Positions 22,798 through 37,196 of a stretch of DNA of 64,000 nt are shown one piece after another. The stretch spans positions 806,001-870,000 of the forward strand of contig JAMPIV010004448.1 in assembly GCA_024509875.1 (NCBI GenBank), read 5' to 3'. The notes under the pieces were generated by a model, which did not search any database, was not told the DNA's origin, and saw nothing but the letters and a program-made list of their open reading frames with translations. The position numbers were made by a program, and so were the translations under genes. Numbering within the stretch: position 1 is the first letter of the stretch; the number at the start of each line of letters is the position of its first letter. The DNA is from Oreohelix idahoensis. Lineage: Eukaryota > Mollusca > Gastropoda > Stylommatophora > Oreohelicidae.

Positions 22798-25755
22798 ATG
22801 GGGATTAGGGTCAAACCCGAACTGTGGACAGAAAATTTTGCACCAAGCAATTATCGAAAAAATAGAAATAAGCAAACTCTCAGATTGGGATGCTGGAATG
22901 TCCGGACTATGTTGACTGGACTATCCGAAAACCTACAGGATGTAAACGATGTAAGGAAGACAGCCATAATTAATGATGAGCTTAAACGACTTCAGGTGGA
23001 TATAGCTGCACTTCAGGACACGCGCCTGGTGGGCTCTGGAATGGTGAGCGAGAAGGACTACACATTTTATTGGCAAGGGAAAGATCTTGATAAAGCTAGA
23101 GAACACGGAGTAGGTTTTACGGTCAAAAAATCGCTAACTAACATGGTTGAACCAGGCGAGAATGGATCAGAACGCCTGTTAACGCTCCGCCTGCAAACTA
23201 GCACAGGTCCCATCACCCTTGTCAGTGTGTATGCTCCTACTCTGTACTCTGCCTCAGAAGCTAAAGATGAGTTCTACGATAATCTAGCAGCAGTAATCAA
23301 AAGCATACCTAGGCAAGAACAGCTTGTTCTCCTTGGTGACTTTAACGCTAGAGTGGGTGCCGATAATGTTTCATGGCCTTCATGTCTGGGCAGGTTTGGT
23401 ATTGGCAAGATGAATGAAAATGGACAACGGCTCTTAGAGTTGTGCGTCCACCATGACCTCTGCGTGACCAACACATACTTTCAGACAATACCCCAGCACA
23501 AGGTGTCATGGAGACACCCACGATCCAAGCACTGGCACCAACTTGACCTGATTCTCGTCAGAAGGCCACTCCTCAGGTCTGTGCTCTCCACGCGCTCGTA
23601 CCATAGTGCAGACTGTGACACAGATCACTCCTTGGTTTGCTGCAAAATCAGAGCACAACCAAGAAAACTCTATCGTGTCAGACATGAAGGGAAACCACGC
23701 ATTGATACCAGCAAGATGTCAGACCCTTTCATGATCGCTCAATTCACTGCGACCTTCAAGAAAGTGCTCAGTAGCCCTCAGCATGGTGATACTATTACAG
23801 AGAACTGGGAGCATCTACGGAACACCATTCAAAGTACTGCACTTGCCACCTTTGGTAAGAAAACAGCAAAGTCAAATGACTGGTTTGACGCTTCATCAGA
23901 TGTGATGGCACCTGTTATTGAAGCTAAGCGCAGTGCTATGAATGAATACAAACGTTCACTGAGTGCCAGAACCCTACAGATCCTGAGGGCTACGAGAAGC
24001 AAAGTTCAACAAACTGCTCGACGCTGTGCAAATGACTATTGGCTCCAGCTCAGTGAGAGCATCCAGATCGCAGCGCAAACAGGCAACATTAGACAAATGT
24101 ATGACGGTATAAAGAAAGCACTTGGCCCCCATAAAAGTAAGACGGCACCGCTAAAAACCATCAGCGGAGAGAAGCTAACCGATAAGGGTAAGCAGATGGA
24201 GAGGTGGGTCGAGCACTACTCTGAGCTTTACGCTAGAGACAATACCGTTACGCCTGCAGCCCTTGATGCTGTCAATAGTCTGCCAACTATGGAGGAGCTG
24301 GATGCCGAACCAACATTAGAGGAACTCAGTAAGGCCATTGATAGCTTGGCCTCTGGCAAAGCACCAGGCAGTGATGGGATTCCTCCTGATTTAATCAAAT
24401 GCTGTAAGAGCACGCTATTACATCCCCTGCATAGGATGCTGTGCCAGTGCTGGGAAGAGACAACTATTCCTCAAGACATGCGAGATGCCAAGATTGTAAC
24501 ACTGTATAAAAATAAAGGAGACAGAAGTGATTGCAATAACTACAGAGGCATCTCTCTTCTTAGTATTGTTGGTAAGGTTTTTGCCAAAGTCATCTTAATG
24601 CGACTACACAAGTTAGCTGAGCGCAAATATCCAGAGGCACAGTGTGGATTCCGAGCTGGCAGATCAACAACAGACATGATCTTCTCTCTCCGCCAGCTTC
24701 AGGAAAAATCAAGAGAGCAGAAAAGACCATTATATATCGCCTTTATAGACCTCACAAAAGCATTCGACCTGGTTAGTAGGGATGGACTCTTTAAAATCCT
24801 CCTGAAAATAGGCTGCCCTTCTAAAATGCTGGAAATGATAAAGTCATTCCATGACGACATGAAGGGAACAGTCCAATATGCTGGAAGCACGTCACAGCCC
24901 TTTGATATACGAAGTGGCGTTAAACAAGGTTGTGTTCTGGCTCCGACCCTCTTCGGAATCTTCTTTGCCTTACTCTTGAAACATGCATTCAGAGATGCAA
25001 CTGAAGGAATATGCCTTCACACTAGGTCAGATGGCCGTCTGTTTAATCTTTCAAGGCTGAAGGCAAAAACAAAAATCAGAAGGGTCACTATAAGAGACTT
25101 GTTGTTCGCTGATGATGCTGCAGTCGTCACTCAAAGCCAACAGGAGCTTCAGAGCTTGATGAATCGCTTCACTAAAGCATGCAAGGACTTTGGCCTCAAA
25201 ATAAGTCTAAAGAAAACGAATGTGCTGAGTCAGGATGTGGGTGCTGCACCAGTTATCACTATCGATAACTATGAATTGGCAGTGGTGCACCACTTCACAT
25301 ACCTAGGGTCTACCATCAATGACAAACTCTCACTGGATACAGAAATCGACAGCCGCATTGGCAAAGCTGCAGCTACCTTTGCCCGCCTCACATCGCGTGT
25401 TTGGGGAAACTCTAAACTCACAATGAAGACCAAAGCTGCGGTATATAATGCCTGCGTCACCAGCACACTCCTATATGGCAGCGAGACCTGGACGACCTAT
25501 GCTAAGCAAGAAAGAAGGCTCAATACCTTCCATTTGCGGTGTCTACGCCGCATCCTCGGCATCTCGTGGAAAGATAAAGTGACAAATGTCGAGGTGTTGT
25601 CACGTGCTGGCCTTCAAAGTATGTATACGCTGCTTAGACAGCGCAGACTTCGCTGGCTTGGCCATGTTCGCCGCATGGAAGATGGTCGCATTCCAAAAGA
25701 TATCTTCTACGGACAATTAGCAGATGGCAAGAGAACAGTTGGCGACCACAGCTGA
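22798..25755 (+). CDS. LINE E endonuclease-reverse transcriptase
   Basis: 985 codons from the ATG at 22798. The AP-like endonuclease spans residues 25-285: LGCWNVRTM at about 30, VLLGDFNARVG near 178 and DTDHSLV near 273. RT follows: GKAPGSDGIPPDL, NYRGISLL, QCGFRAGRSTTDMIF, FIDLTKAFDLV (about 650), GVKQGCVLAPTLF (about 707) and LLFADDAAV (catalytic pair near 771-772). The C-terminal region has YGSETW, RCLRRILGISW and RRLRWLGHVRRM. The layout and the 'craniofacial development protein 2-like' type of endonuclease fit the RTE group. One base appears lost near 25743: the next 30 or so codons make sense only in another frame (LRFKDVCKRDMRALD), and a further TAA lies at about 25822. The catalytic domains are intact, but the last C-terminal part is broken. 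Without the lesions it would be about 1060 residues. Confidence 0.9.
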   Translation: MGIRVKPELWTENFAPSNYRKNRNKQTLRLGCWNVRTMLTGLSENLQDVNDVRKTAIINDELKRLQVDIAALQDTRLVGSGMVSEKDYTFYWQGKDLDKAREHGVGFTVKKSLTNMVEPGENGSERLLTLRLQTSTGPITLVSVYAPTLYSASEAKDEFYDNLAAVIKSIPRQEQLVLLGDFNARVGADNVSWPSCLGRFGIGKMNENGQRLLELCVHHDLCVTNTYFQTIPQHKVSWRHPRSKHWHQLDLILVRRPLLRSVLSTRSYHSADCDTDHSLVCCKIRAQPRKLYRVRHEGKPRIDTSKMSDPFMIAQFTATFKKVLSSPQHGDTITENWEHLRNTIQSTALATFGKKTAKSNDWFDASSDVMAPVIEAKRSAMNEYKRSLSARTLQILRATRSKVQQTARRCANDYWLQLSESIQIAAQTGNIRQMYDGIKKALGPHKSKTAPLKTISGEKLTDKGKQMERWVEHYSELYARDNTVTPAALDAVNSLPTMEELDAEPTLEELSKAIDSLASGKAPGSDGIPPDLIKCCKSTLLHPLHRMLCQCWEETTIPQDMRDAKIVTLYKNKGDRSDCNNYRGISLLSIVGKVFAKVILMRLHKLAERKYPEAQCGFRAGRSTTDMIFSLRQLQEKSREQKRPLYIAFIDLTKAFDLVSRDGLFKILLKIGCPSKMLEMIKSFHDDMKGTVQYAGSTSQPFDIRSGVKQGCVLAPTLFGIFFALLLKHAFRDATEGICLHTRSDGRLFNLSRLKAKTKIRRVTIRDLLFADDAAVVTQSQQELQSLMNRFTKACKDFGLKISLKKTNVLSQDVGAAPVITIDNYELAVVHHFTYLGSTINDKLSLDTEIDSRIGKAAATFARLTSRVWGNSKLTMKTKAAVYNACVTSTLLYGSETWTTYAKQERRLNTFHLRCLRRILGISWKDKVTNVEVLSRAGLQSMYTLLRQRRLRWLGHVRRMEDGRIPKDIFYGQLADGKRTVGDHS

Positions 25756-25954
25756 GGTTCAAAGATGTGTGCAAGAGAGATATGAGGGCACTGGACATGG
25801 ATCCAGCAACATGGGAGGATTAAGCTGCCGATCGCACTAAGTGGCGATGCTATTTACGGCACCACCTCAGATTGGGCGAAGAGAGACTCACACAAGAAGC
25901 AGAGGTGAGGAGAAAACGTCGAAAGGAGCACCAGGAAAATAAGCAGCTGAGGGC

Positions 25955-26322
<368 letters not shown>

Positions 26323-26325
26323 GAA

Positions 26326-26353
26326 TGGTCGCTCGTTTTTCCGGGAATTGAAC
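26326..26353 (+). promoter_or_regulatory. Element B primer binding site (candidate, long)
   Basis: Three bases after the LTR: TGGTCGCTCG, then TTTTTCCGGGAATTGAAC. The TGG start and the GGGA-TTGAAC block at T-arm distance look like the complement of a tRNA acceptor stem plus T arm. The tRNA is not identified. Confidence 0.45.
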
Positions 26354-27063
26354 TCTAGTCCTGAGCAAATACGAATATCAGCTCGTTTGCAGGATTAATT
26401 TTCTTTATTCTGATATATAGTAAGAGTGTGATGTCTTGTTGAGTTTTGTATCTTTTAAAAAAATAACTATCCCCTAGACATATCGATCTGTTTTATGGGC
26501 GTGCTGACCACACGGCTAATAATTGTTTTTCCACCGCATTATTGAGCATTATGCATTTGGTTTACAGGTTGATTTTGTCGGAATTTATGTTAATTACTGA
26601 TTTTGTAATACTAAACGCTGGTAAAGTTTTGTGAGTGTATAACATTCACAGAGTTCTGAAGAAGTAGGTGTTTGAGCTAAGCTAAGGAGCGCGATCAGAC
26701 TATACGTCCTGAAATTGCCTCCCTTACCCTAACTATCTTCAGGGGTGAACTTATAGTGGATTAAAAAAATTAAGGGACTGTCTTTTCTCCTAAAAATTTT
26801 TTGCAATAATTATTTTGTTTCCAGTGTAGCAACTTATTTTTCAGTGAGTAATCTTAACTACCATTTATTTGGCGTAGTCGTCTGCATTAGGTGCTTTATT
26901 GCCGATTAATAGCAGCGATAGTTAGATACTATATTTTGGAGGAGGTATTCCAGGTTAAAGAATATCATCTTTTTTTACTTTGGTATTTTCTCGTAAGTGG
27001 TAAGGAACCAGTGTATCCTTTTTCTGACTTCTTTCTCGACTAAGTCTCAGTCACCTATTTACA
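26354..27063 (+). other. Element B leader
   Basis: Untranslated internal sequence before gag. It is collinear with the leader of element C (45497-46165) at roughly 90 percent by eye. No RT-like coding is present. Confidence 0.6.
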
Positions 27064-30000
27064 ATGGCAGAGGGGGCAAAGCTTAGATAGATCCTCAGGG
27101 ACGAGGCAAGAGAAGAAGGTTTGGACGGAGAGGAAGCGAAAGCTTTTGTCAGGGACGAACTTGACATATATGATGCGGAGAGGAAAGCAGCTGAAGCTAA
27201 AGTGCAGAAGAAGATGGACGAGGAAATGGAAATCCGCAGGGAGATAGAAAGAGAGAAGGAGAGACAGCATGGGAAGGAGAGGAAGGAGAGACAGCATGAG
27301 AAGGAGAGGGAGGAGAGACAGCATGAGGAAAGAGAGAAGGAGAGACAGCATGAGAAGGAGAGGGAACAGAGACAGCACGAGTTGGCGCTTAAAACTCTAG
27401 AGTTACAAAGTCGTGGTGCTGCCTCTACCTCCAGCAGTGGAGAGTCTTCTCCTCATTCTTCCTTAACTGATCAAACTAACCCGCAATCTCTTCAACTCAA
27501 CGCTATGTCCTTTGCTCTTGAATCTTTCCCTTGTCCTAATGAGAAGATTGACACATGGCTAGAAACATTTGAGAAAATTGCAACCCTGGACGGTTTAGAG
27601 AGGTCGCGTTCGTGTATGAAACTTTCCCAGGCCCTTAAAGGTTCTGCTTATAATGTTTATTCTAAACTGGAAAGTGGCCAACAAGACAAGTATGACTTGT
27701 TGAAGAAAGCTTTGCTTGAGCGCTTTGAAATGAATGCGCGAAAGTTTCTGCAACTGTTTCGCAAAAGCAGGAAGGAGAGCTCTGAAACTTTCCAGCAGTT
27801 CTCATCTCGGTTAAAGGGATACTTGACAAAGTGCCTTGAGCTTTCTCAGCTCCCCTCTACCTATGAAGGTCTTGAGGAATTTGTTTTAACCGAACAAATA
27901 AAGAACACTTTTTCTGCTGACACCCGGAGATTTCTAGCTGAGCAGGGTGCAGAAAAGCTTGAAGACATCTTAGAAAAGTCTGAGCGATATCACAATGCGC
28001 TGGCTGAACTACCGGCCACATAACGTAAACCGACAGAAGAGCATTCTCGGAAAAATAATCTAGACCAGTCTTCTCATATTCCTCATGTTTCTAACCAAAA
28101 TAACCACAGAGAAACTGGACCTCAAAACCCCCCTCCTGAAAAATCCAAGTTCTACAAAAACAAGTACTCCAACCACAGTAAGCAGTCTGATCAACACGAC
28201 CGCCCTTCATGGCAGCGTGGCCAGAAAGGACAAGGTGGCAAAGGGAAAACTCCTGAGCACGGGACTAATGATCAGAGTGAGCACACCGAGCCTAAACGCA
28301 TCGGATGCTTGCTAACAATCTCGCAAGGTAGAATTATTGACAGTGATTCCCAACCTGTTGGGGATACACCCTCAACGCGAGTTACTGTTATTTTGAACGG
28401 TTCTCAAACTTCTTGTTTATTTGACACGGGGCTTTCGTATGATTGCATTGTTGCCAGAAACCTGGTTAAACCCGGTCAAGAGACAGGAGAGACCGTCCAA
28501 CTTGGTGGAGTTCGAAAGAGTGATGCACCTACAGCGCTTCCCGTTGCATTGGTGGATATCCACTCTGATTTTGTCAGAGGTGTGATCAAAGCGGCTGTTA
28601 TGGAAGACCCCATCTACCCAGTCATACTTGGCGGGAGATACGTGTGTATTGGGAAACCGGAAGAGCCGATTGTGGCAGCAGTAACTACAAGAGGGCAAAC
28701 CAAGAAGGAACGGGAGCCTGCGCCTAATTTGTTACCCATGGAACTTAAAGAAGCGCAACAAAAGGACCCTACTTTGGCACCCTGCTTTAGGAAACTGCCC
28801 ATGGCTAAGGAACCCAGACAGCACGGGGACATTTTTTCTAAGGATGGCGTACTTTATCGCAGAACGGGCAAGCCTGACCAAGGTTACCACCAGCTCCTAG
28901 TACCGAAACAGTACAGAAGCCAAATCGTAGAAATGGGGCACTCTCTTCCCTTCAGCGGACATATGGGACAGAACGCCACAAACCAACGGATAACCACTCA
29001 TTATTGGTGGCCAGGAGTAAATACTGATATTATCAGATATGTCAAATCCTGTGCCCAGTGCCAACGTGTACCACCCAAGCAACGGACACCGCCAGTCCAC
29101 ATGGGTGAAATGCCAATAGTGGGAACACCATTCGAACGGGTAGTGATCGACATTTTAGGGCCTTTCGAAAGGACTAAAAGAAGGAACAGGTTTATCCTGA
29201 CCTTAGTCGATACATGCACGTTATGGGAAGAAGCTATCCCGCTAGCATGCGCAGATGCCAAGCATGTCGCAGAAGCCCTCGTGCAGATTTTCACTCGGTT
29301 GGGATTTCTTCAGCAAGTGTTGACGGATAACGGATCCCCATACCGAAACCTGTTGATGGATGAGATCGTGAAGATCTTGAGGACCAAACACATCTACACA
29401 AAGCCATATACTCCGGCCGGAAATGGGCTAGTAGAACGTGTTTACGGAAACCTCACCATGATGCTAAGTAAACTGGCACAAGTGAAACCTGAAGATTGGG
29501 ATCTGTGTATTCCTGCAGCTTTATTTGGCTACAGAGAATCTCCTCATACTTCCACAGGATTTCCGCCAGCTACGCTTCTATTCGGCAGACCCATTAAGGG
29601 CCCGCTTGAAGCCTTACTTTGTTCGCTGACAGACCAGAAGGCTGATGAGACAGTTGTCTCAGCAAGTATATATGTGTCGGATTTAAAATGAAGGTTGAAA
29701 CTAGGATGGGACCTAGCAACGACTAACTTTAAGCGAGCACGAACAAAGCACGCTAACCGATACAGGAAAGTCGCGAAAGAAAGAGAACTGGAAGCAGGAG
29801 AGAAGGTTTTGGTGTTACTCCCTACCGGAAACAACCAACTGAGGATCGGATGGCAAGGGCCGTTTACCGTCCTGAAAAAGATTTCTAAGGCTAACTACCA
29901 GATCTCTATTAAAGGAAAGGAAAAGGTTTTCCATTTAAATCTGTTAAAGAAATTCTTGGAAAGACCAGTGCCAACCTCCGAACATCTCCTGACGATCGCT

Positions 30001-30213
30001 AACACTGACGAAGATGACGATAGTGGCAGGGAAATTCCACTGCAAGCACACGTAATCTTTCAAAAATGTCAAAAGCGGCGACGCTCTTTCAAGCGCGCAT
30101 GGGAGACATTCCAGAGAAAGGAAACTTTGGGAGGAGACGTAAGTAGGGATTGGAGAGAGATGGAGGGGGAGATGAGAGGGGAGAAGACAGACACCCTGAA
30201 ACTACGGATATAG
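27064..30213 (+). pseudogene. gag-protease-integrase polyprotein of element B
   Basis: One continuous frame of 1049 codons, broken only by TAG at 27088, TAA at 28021 and TGA at 29689. Gag has a Glu/Arg-rich repeated coiled coil (about residues 50-110) and a capsid-like part. No CCHC knuckle is seen. The protease active site DTG is at about 454, with YPVILGGRYV further on. Integrase shows a zinc domain (GHSLPFSGH...CAQC), then D696, D755 and E791 with exactly 35 residues between the last two. Its C-terminal domain has VLVLLP, WQGPFTV and FHLNLLKKF. The stop lies 60 bases from the 3' LTR. At least the first two nonsense codons differ from sense codons in element C, so they are secondary mutations. 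RT and RNase H are absent. Confidence 0.9.
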
Positions 30214-30251
30214 GAAATTTAATTCCATAACGTAGACATGGAGTGCTTCCA

Positions 30252-30272
30252 TATCTTAAAGAGGGGACGTTC
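30252..30272 (+). promoter_or_regulatory. Element B polypurine tract
   Basis: The AAAGAGGGGACGTTC block lies immediately upstream of the 3' LTR. Element C has AAAGGGGGGACGTTC at the same place. Confidence 0.6.
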
Positions 30273-32465
<2,193 letters not shown>

Positions 32466-32470
32466 ATGAT

Positions 32471-33253
32471 GTTGCCCTGATTGCTAAATCAGAGGCCCAT
32501 CTCCAATCCCACCTGCAAGTCTGGAAAGAAGAGCTGGAGAAGAGAGGGATGGTCATAAGCAGCTGTAATACAAAATCCATGGTGATATCACGAGAAGAAA
32601 AAAGACATCAGATTAAGCTGGGAGAACAGGTCCTGGAGCAGGTCGACCACTTTAAATATCTCGGAGCTATTATAGACCGAAAAGGAGGCATCAAAGAAGA
32701 GTTGGCCACTCGAAAAGCTGCAGCTGTGAGACTTGTTCAGGCCATAAATCGAGGATTCCCCAGCAAGAGAGAGATTGGTAAGAAAACGAAGATGGCTGTA
32801 TACCGCTCCACCTATGTCCCAGTCTTGACATATGGATGCGAGTCATGGGCAATGACTACAACCCACAAAAGCCAGATGCAAACCTCAGAAATGAGGTATC
32901 TGAGGAAGGTGGTTGAAATAACAAGAAGAGACATGGTGCGCAACCAGACGATACGTCAAGGCCTATAATCCCACCCCCTGCAGACCCAAGTAGAACAGTC
33001 CCAACTAAGATGGTTTGGCCATGTCTGCAGAATGGGAGAAGATCGGCTACCACGACAAGCATGGGAAACAAAGAGCCAAGGATCCAGACCCCCAGGACGA
33101 CCCAGAGTTCGCCGGGAGGACAACATTAGACAATCTTTGAAGGACCGAGGACTAGAATGGAACCAGGCCAGGAGGAAGACAGCCGATAGGATAGTCTGGC
33201 GCTCTCTCTTCCAAACCTCTACACCTCATGGTAGAAGGGGAACGACTAAGTAA
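32471..33253 (+). pseudogene. LINE G reverse transcriptase, downstream half
   Basis: Reads on from the FADD motif interrupted at 20157. It shows VALIAKSEAHLQ, the thumb segment FKYLGAIIDRKGG and YGCESWAM. The C-terminal RWFGHVCRMGEDR and GRPRVRREDNIRQ follow, ending HGRRGTTK. A TAA near 32966 interrupts the frame where the copy at 5173-5783 has a lysine codon. The stop is followed by the GTAAGTAAG tail. Together with 19826-20157 it forms one truncated RT gene, inactive because of truncation, the stop and element B. Confidence 0.85.
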
Positions 33254-33264
33254 GTAAGACATCT

Positions 33265-33335
33265 TAAACAATTCCACCCTCTCTTTCACACCTGCATGGG
33301 GAAAAAATAAGGATTTTAAAAAATCTACTTGGTGG
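33265..33335. repeat. Long target site duplication of LINE G, right copy
   Basis: 71 bases matching 19735-19806; see the left copy. Confidence 0.88.
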
Positions 33336-33424
33336 GGGTCTCTACCTAAGAGCCACCTTCCTGTCTACACTATATTTACTAACTAACACTCTATCCCACT
33401 GAAGGTGGATAACTAAATAACTAA

Positions 33425-33429
33425 TGTCT
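33425..33429. repeat. Target site duplication of element C, left
   Basis: TGTCT, repeated at 54139-54143. Confidence 0.85.
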
Positions 33430-35286
33430 AGTCGCATAGAGATTATGATCAATAAATTTTCTATATTCTTTCTTTATTTTTCTACCCGTGTCCTCTACTT
33501 TATTATCGCTCTTTTATCCTTTTCCTGTGTTTTTCGCATTCGTACGTTTGCGACTATAAACATTACTATTTTCCCATTCATACTTTCGCCTGTTTCTTTT
33601 CTCATTTAGAAACGCACCCGCATGTTATTATATAACGTGTCAGTCGCTGCAATCAGACGATATGTGTGATTATGTTTCATACTCAGACATAGGAGCAGAC
33701 TCTTGGTCTAGCATTTTCACCTGACACGAACTTTTCTCCGGCGAGAGGTGTGATAACCGACATCTGCATGGTGCAGAATGAGACATTTGTCTTGTATTTT
33801 CCTCTGTCACGGCACTCTGGGCCAGTTTCGCTAGCAGTGAGGTGTCTAAGACGCGTTTGGCATGTTATGTCCAGCGTCTAAGGTACGTAGGTGTTAGGAA
33901 AGGGGAGAGATCGGGATTTTGGAAATAGTGGGACCCTTTGTCTGTTTAAGATATTAACCAGATTTTGAAACTAGATTTCATTTGTACTCCTAAATCTACA
34001 GTAGACAGATCGCCAGGCTAGAAGAAATATCTTGTGTATTGAAAAGTCTTTAGTTTCTGGGCGATATTTTTCCGAGTTCTAGACTACTATTATATTGAAT
34101 GATTCTAGTTCGTGGTATTAATCTGTAGTTCTGTGCGGAGGTAAATATTATATATTAGATATCTAGCATTTTGTGAAGTGTTTAAAGTGTTAAATCGCTT
34201 ATTTCATATTTCACTAGTTAGATTTTTGTGCAGAGTGCTTAATTTATAAGTCTGTTATATTCTATAGCTGACGTGTTTCAGTGGAAAGCAGAATAAATTA
34301 TAATTTCTAGCTTAAAACCAGGTAGCTATAAGGAATTAAATTTAACTGCTAAATACTCAGTCGAGAATATTTTAAACTAACTAGTAAATGCACTGATGCC
34401 TCATGAGTATTGACGAAATATATTTATATGTATTTCTAATTCATGATGATTGATTTTTTTAAATATAACTACTTCACGGGAATTTAAACGATAAGTCAAG
34501 CGTTTCGCTTGCAGTTTAAAATGTAAGTTATAACAAGTACATAGTATGTATAATTATTTTATATGTGTTTTTTCCTCTATTTAGTGAAGAAAACTGGGGT
34601 TAACCCAAACTTTGCCAGCGTTAAGTACAGAGATATCTGTGAAGAACAAAAACATTCTTTCCTTAAAGGACTTGGTGTACAACCTTTACAAGAACTTTAC
34701 AGATTTTAAAGAAGTAACGGGCCTGTGAGCCTGATTTAATTCTTTCAGAGAAAAAATCTCAAGTACTTTTAGCCCGTGTGGCAAGTAATAGATTACAAAC
34801 AGTAACTTTCCGACAAATTTTTACCCATTATGGAGTGACCAAGAATTTTACCTTTTGATCGAAGTTACAAACCTGACATTGTTTCTAAGTAGTGTAAACC
34901 TCGTGATTCTGATCCTGTGAGCCCGCTTGAAAACTAATTCTTACCTGAACTGATAAAGGGACACTAACTTAAAATCTGAACAAAATCATCGCCTGAAGAG
35001 GGCGCTCCCCGGACAAATTGGATGAAACCAAGATCTACAGAGCTGGGTATCCGCTTCAGCAAACGATAAAACAGATTGTGTAATAACGTGCGCCAGACGG
35101 CGAACAACAGCAAGCTATAGGGTAAGAAAGTGAGAAATGCACGACAGGGCCCTGATGAATGAACCGAGAGAAAGCAGGAACGAGTGACTCATTTTTATGG
35201 TATATTAAATTTCATCCACTTTGTAATTTCTTTATGCAAGTTTTGTTGCAAACAAGATACTTTTCCTTAGGATAGATCATCTAAGT
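33430..35286 (+). repeat. Element C 5' LTR, first part
   Basis: Collinear with 49638-50908 and 52954-53547. It stops at the TAAGT target site of element D. Confidence 0.9.
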
Positions 35287-36796
35287 TGTAAAGTTTGTTT
35301 CTTCTTTCCACTCTGTAAAGTGTCAGTCTGTATGCTCTGTAAGGAAGAGTGGTGTGTTGTTGAGATCAGGCATGCTCCATTCTACCCAGCTGTAAATGGG
35401 TAACTCACCCTAGTCCTGAGTTAGGGAAGGCAAAGGCTCCAGGGGAAGCAGGCCCTAAACTTGGTCACTTCAACCGACGCAGGATGGTGTATGTATGGAG
35501 TAGAAGTGTAGAGTGTGATTACCGCGAATGGTGTACTGTTCGTGTGCTGACCAATATAACCACTCATACACTTGTGTCTACAAGGCACCAATGCAGACTG
35601 CTGGAATCTTTGTTTACTCAATTTATTCAGACGTACACACTGGGACATACGAGTACATCATGGTATGTTGACATATCAATTTGTAGGTATACATAGCAGA
35701 TCTGAAGTCATGACACATTCAGAAATAATGGGCAGTACATCAAAAGTTCAATGTCATGATACATTATGGCCGCATCCCCTATCTGACTAAACGCGTCAGT
35801 GAAGGCAGATCGGTAAATAACTAAAGTTACTTGACGTCCATAGTTTGTAGTATATATTATGAAACCACGAAAGGGGGTTTCTAGCAAGATTGAGATCTCC
35901 CTGTCACTGTCCGATAATAGGATAAATAATCTGTTCTCTTGGCAGTGATCAAAACATATGATGACCGAAATCTAACATGGCCGCCTCCCTGAGTTGTCGT
36001 TCACTCATTCATAGGAAGGAGAATATAAGCCAGAGTTAATTTATAATGGGTATATAAATGATTTCATAAATGTTTCCATACAGCTCTACGGTGATCAGGT
36101 TAATTCACGTAGCCATAACCGCTGTAGGAAAGTCTGTCATCTTCGTCGATACAAAACACGACCCTAGCGATACGAAGCAAAATGTTCCATCTAGGTCGAA
36201 TCGACATGAGATCATCAAAATAGGGTCTGGCAATACATGGAGTCCGAATTATACATTGTACCGTACCTTAGGAGAATCTCTAACATAAACTATAGTAGAG
36301 ATACCATCTCCTTTAGAAGAAAACCACTTCATGAATCATATTTCCTTAAGAATATACCAGCCCTTTGGAAAGTGCGTACCCGCCATTATCACGGTACATC
36401 GGAACTCATCACGACTTGTCAAGACAACTCATACTTCCGCTAGAGCGGAATAATAAGAATCTAGTCCCGCCTACCCATCCAAAATATACAATATAGGACT
36501 GATTCTACTTGTACTAATAATATGTAATACATATGAATTCAGGCCATAAACACAATAAGCAAATTAATCTATTTTCTGGCCCTAAAAATAAGTACAAATA
36601 TAAGAGCAATATCCGTGCGCCGGATCAATATCAAGAACGATTACTCCTATAATCAAAAGTGTGAATCAAACATGGATTATCTCGCTTTCCCCATAGACAG
36701 CATTTTCATACACAAATGAATGAATGTCTATATTTTTTCCATATTAAATAGCCATATCGATTTTTGTAATATGTGCGTCAAAATATGCACGCAACA
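35287..36796 (-). repeat. Element D 3' LTR (left)
   Basis: 1510 bp, nearly identical to 43360-44869. Positions 35365-35480 contain a module similar to the 147-bp tandem unit at 2690-3230. Confidence 0.93.
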
Positions 36797-37196
36797 GATT
36801 ACCACACCCCTCGGGGGAAAAAAATGGTACATTTTTTTTTGGAAATACATCTAGGAGCAACATACAATAGGCTCACAACGCACCAATACAATGCGCAGAT
36901 GATAAGCATAAGTTTTATGACCTTAGTGAAAGTACTTCTCTAAGTATAAATATTTCCAGAGAGGTGTCACCAACGCATACTACAATATTAGCAATGACAC
37001 AATTTCCACATTAGTTTATACATAAATTTCATCTAAGATATCTTAACATCATGATCATCAAAGACGAAAGACATTGAAAGATCAGCGGTGAATAAATATC
37101 AATGAACCGCTAAGTAGTGTTACAATCAATATATGATATATTACATATGTGTACACATTTCAACATAGAAACAACTGTATCAAAGTTGTATAACAG
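36797..37196 (-). other. Element D 3' untranslated region with purine-rich tract
   Basis: AT-rich sequence between the RT stop and the 3' LTR. Next to the LTR the minus strand reads CCCCCGAGGGGTGTGGTAATC (36797-36817), the only G-rich stretch and the likely plus-strand priming region, though it is not a clean purine run. Confidence 0.5.
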
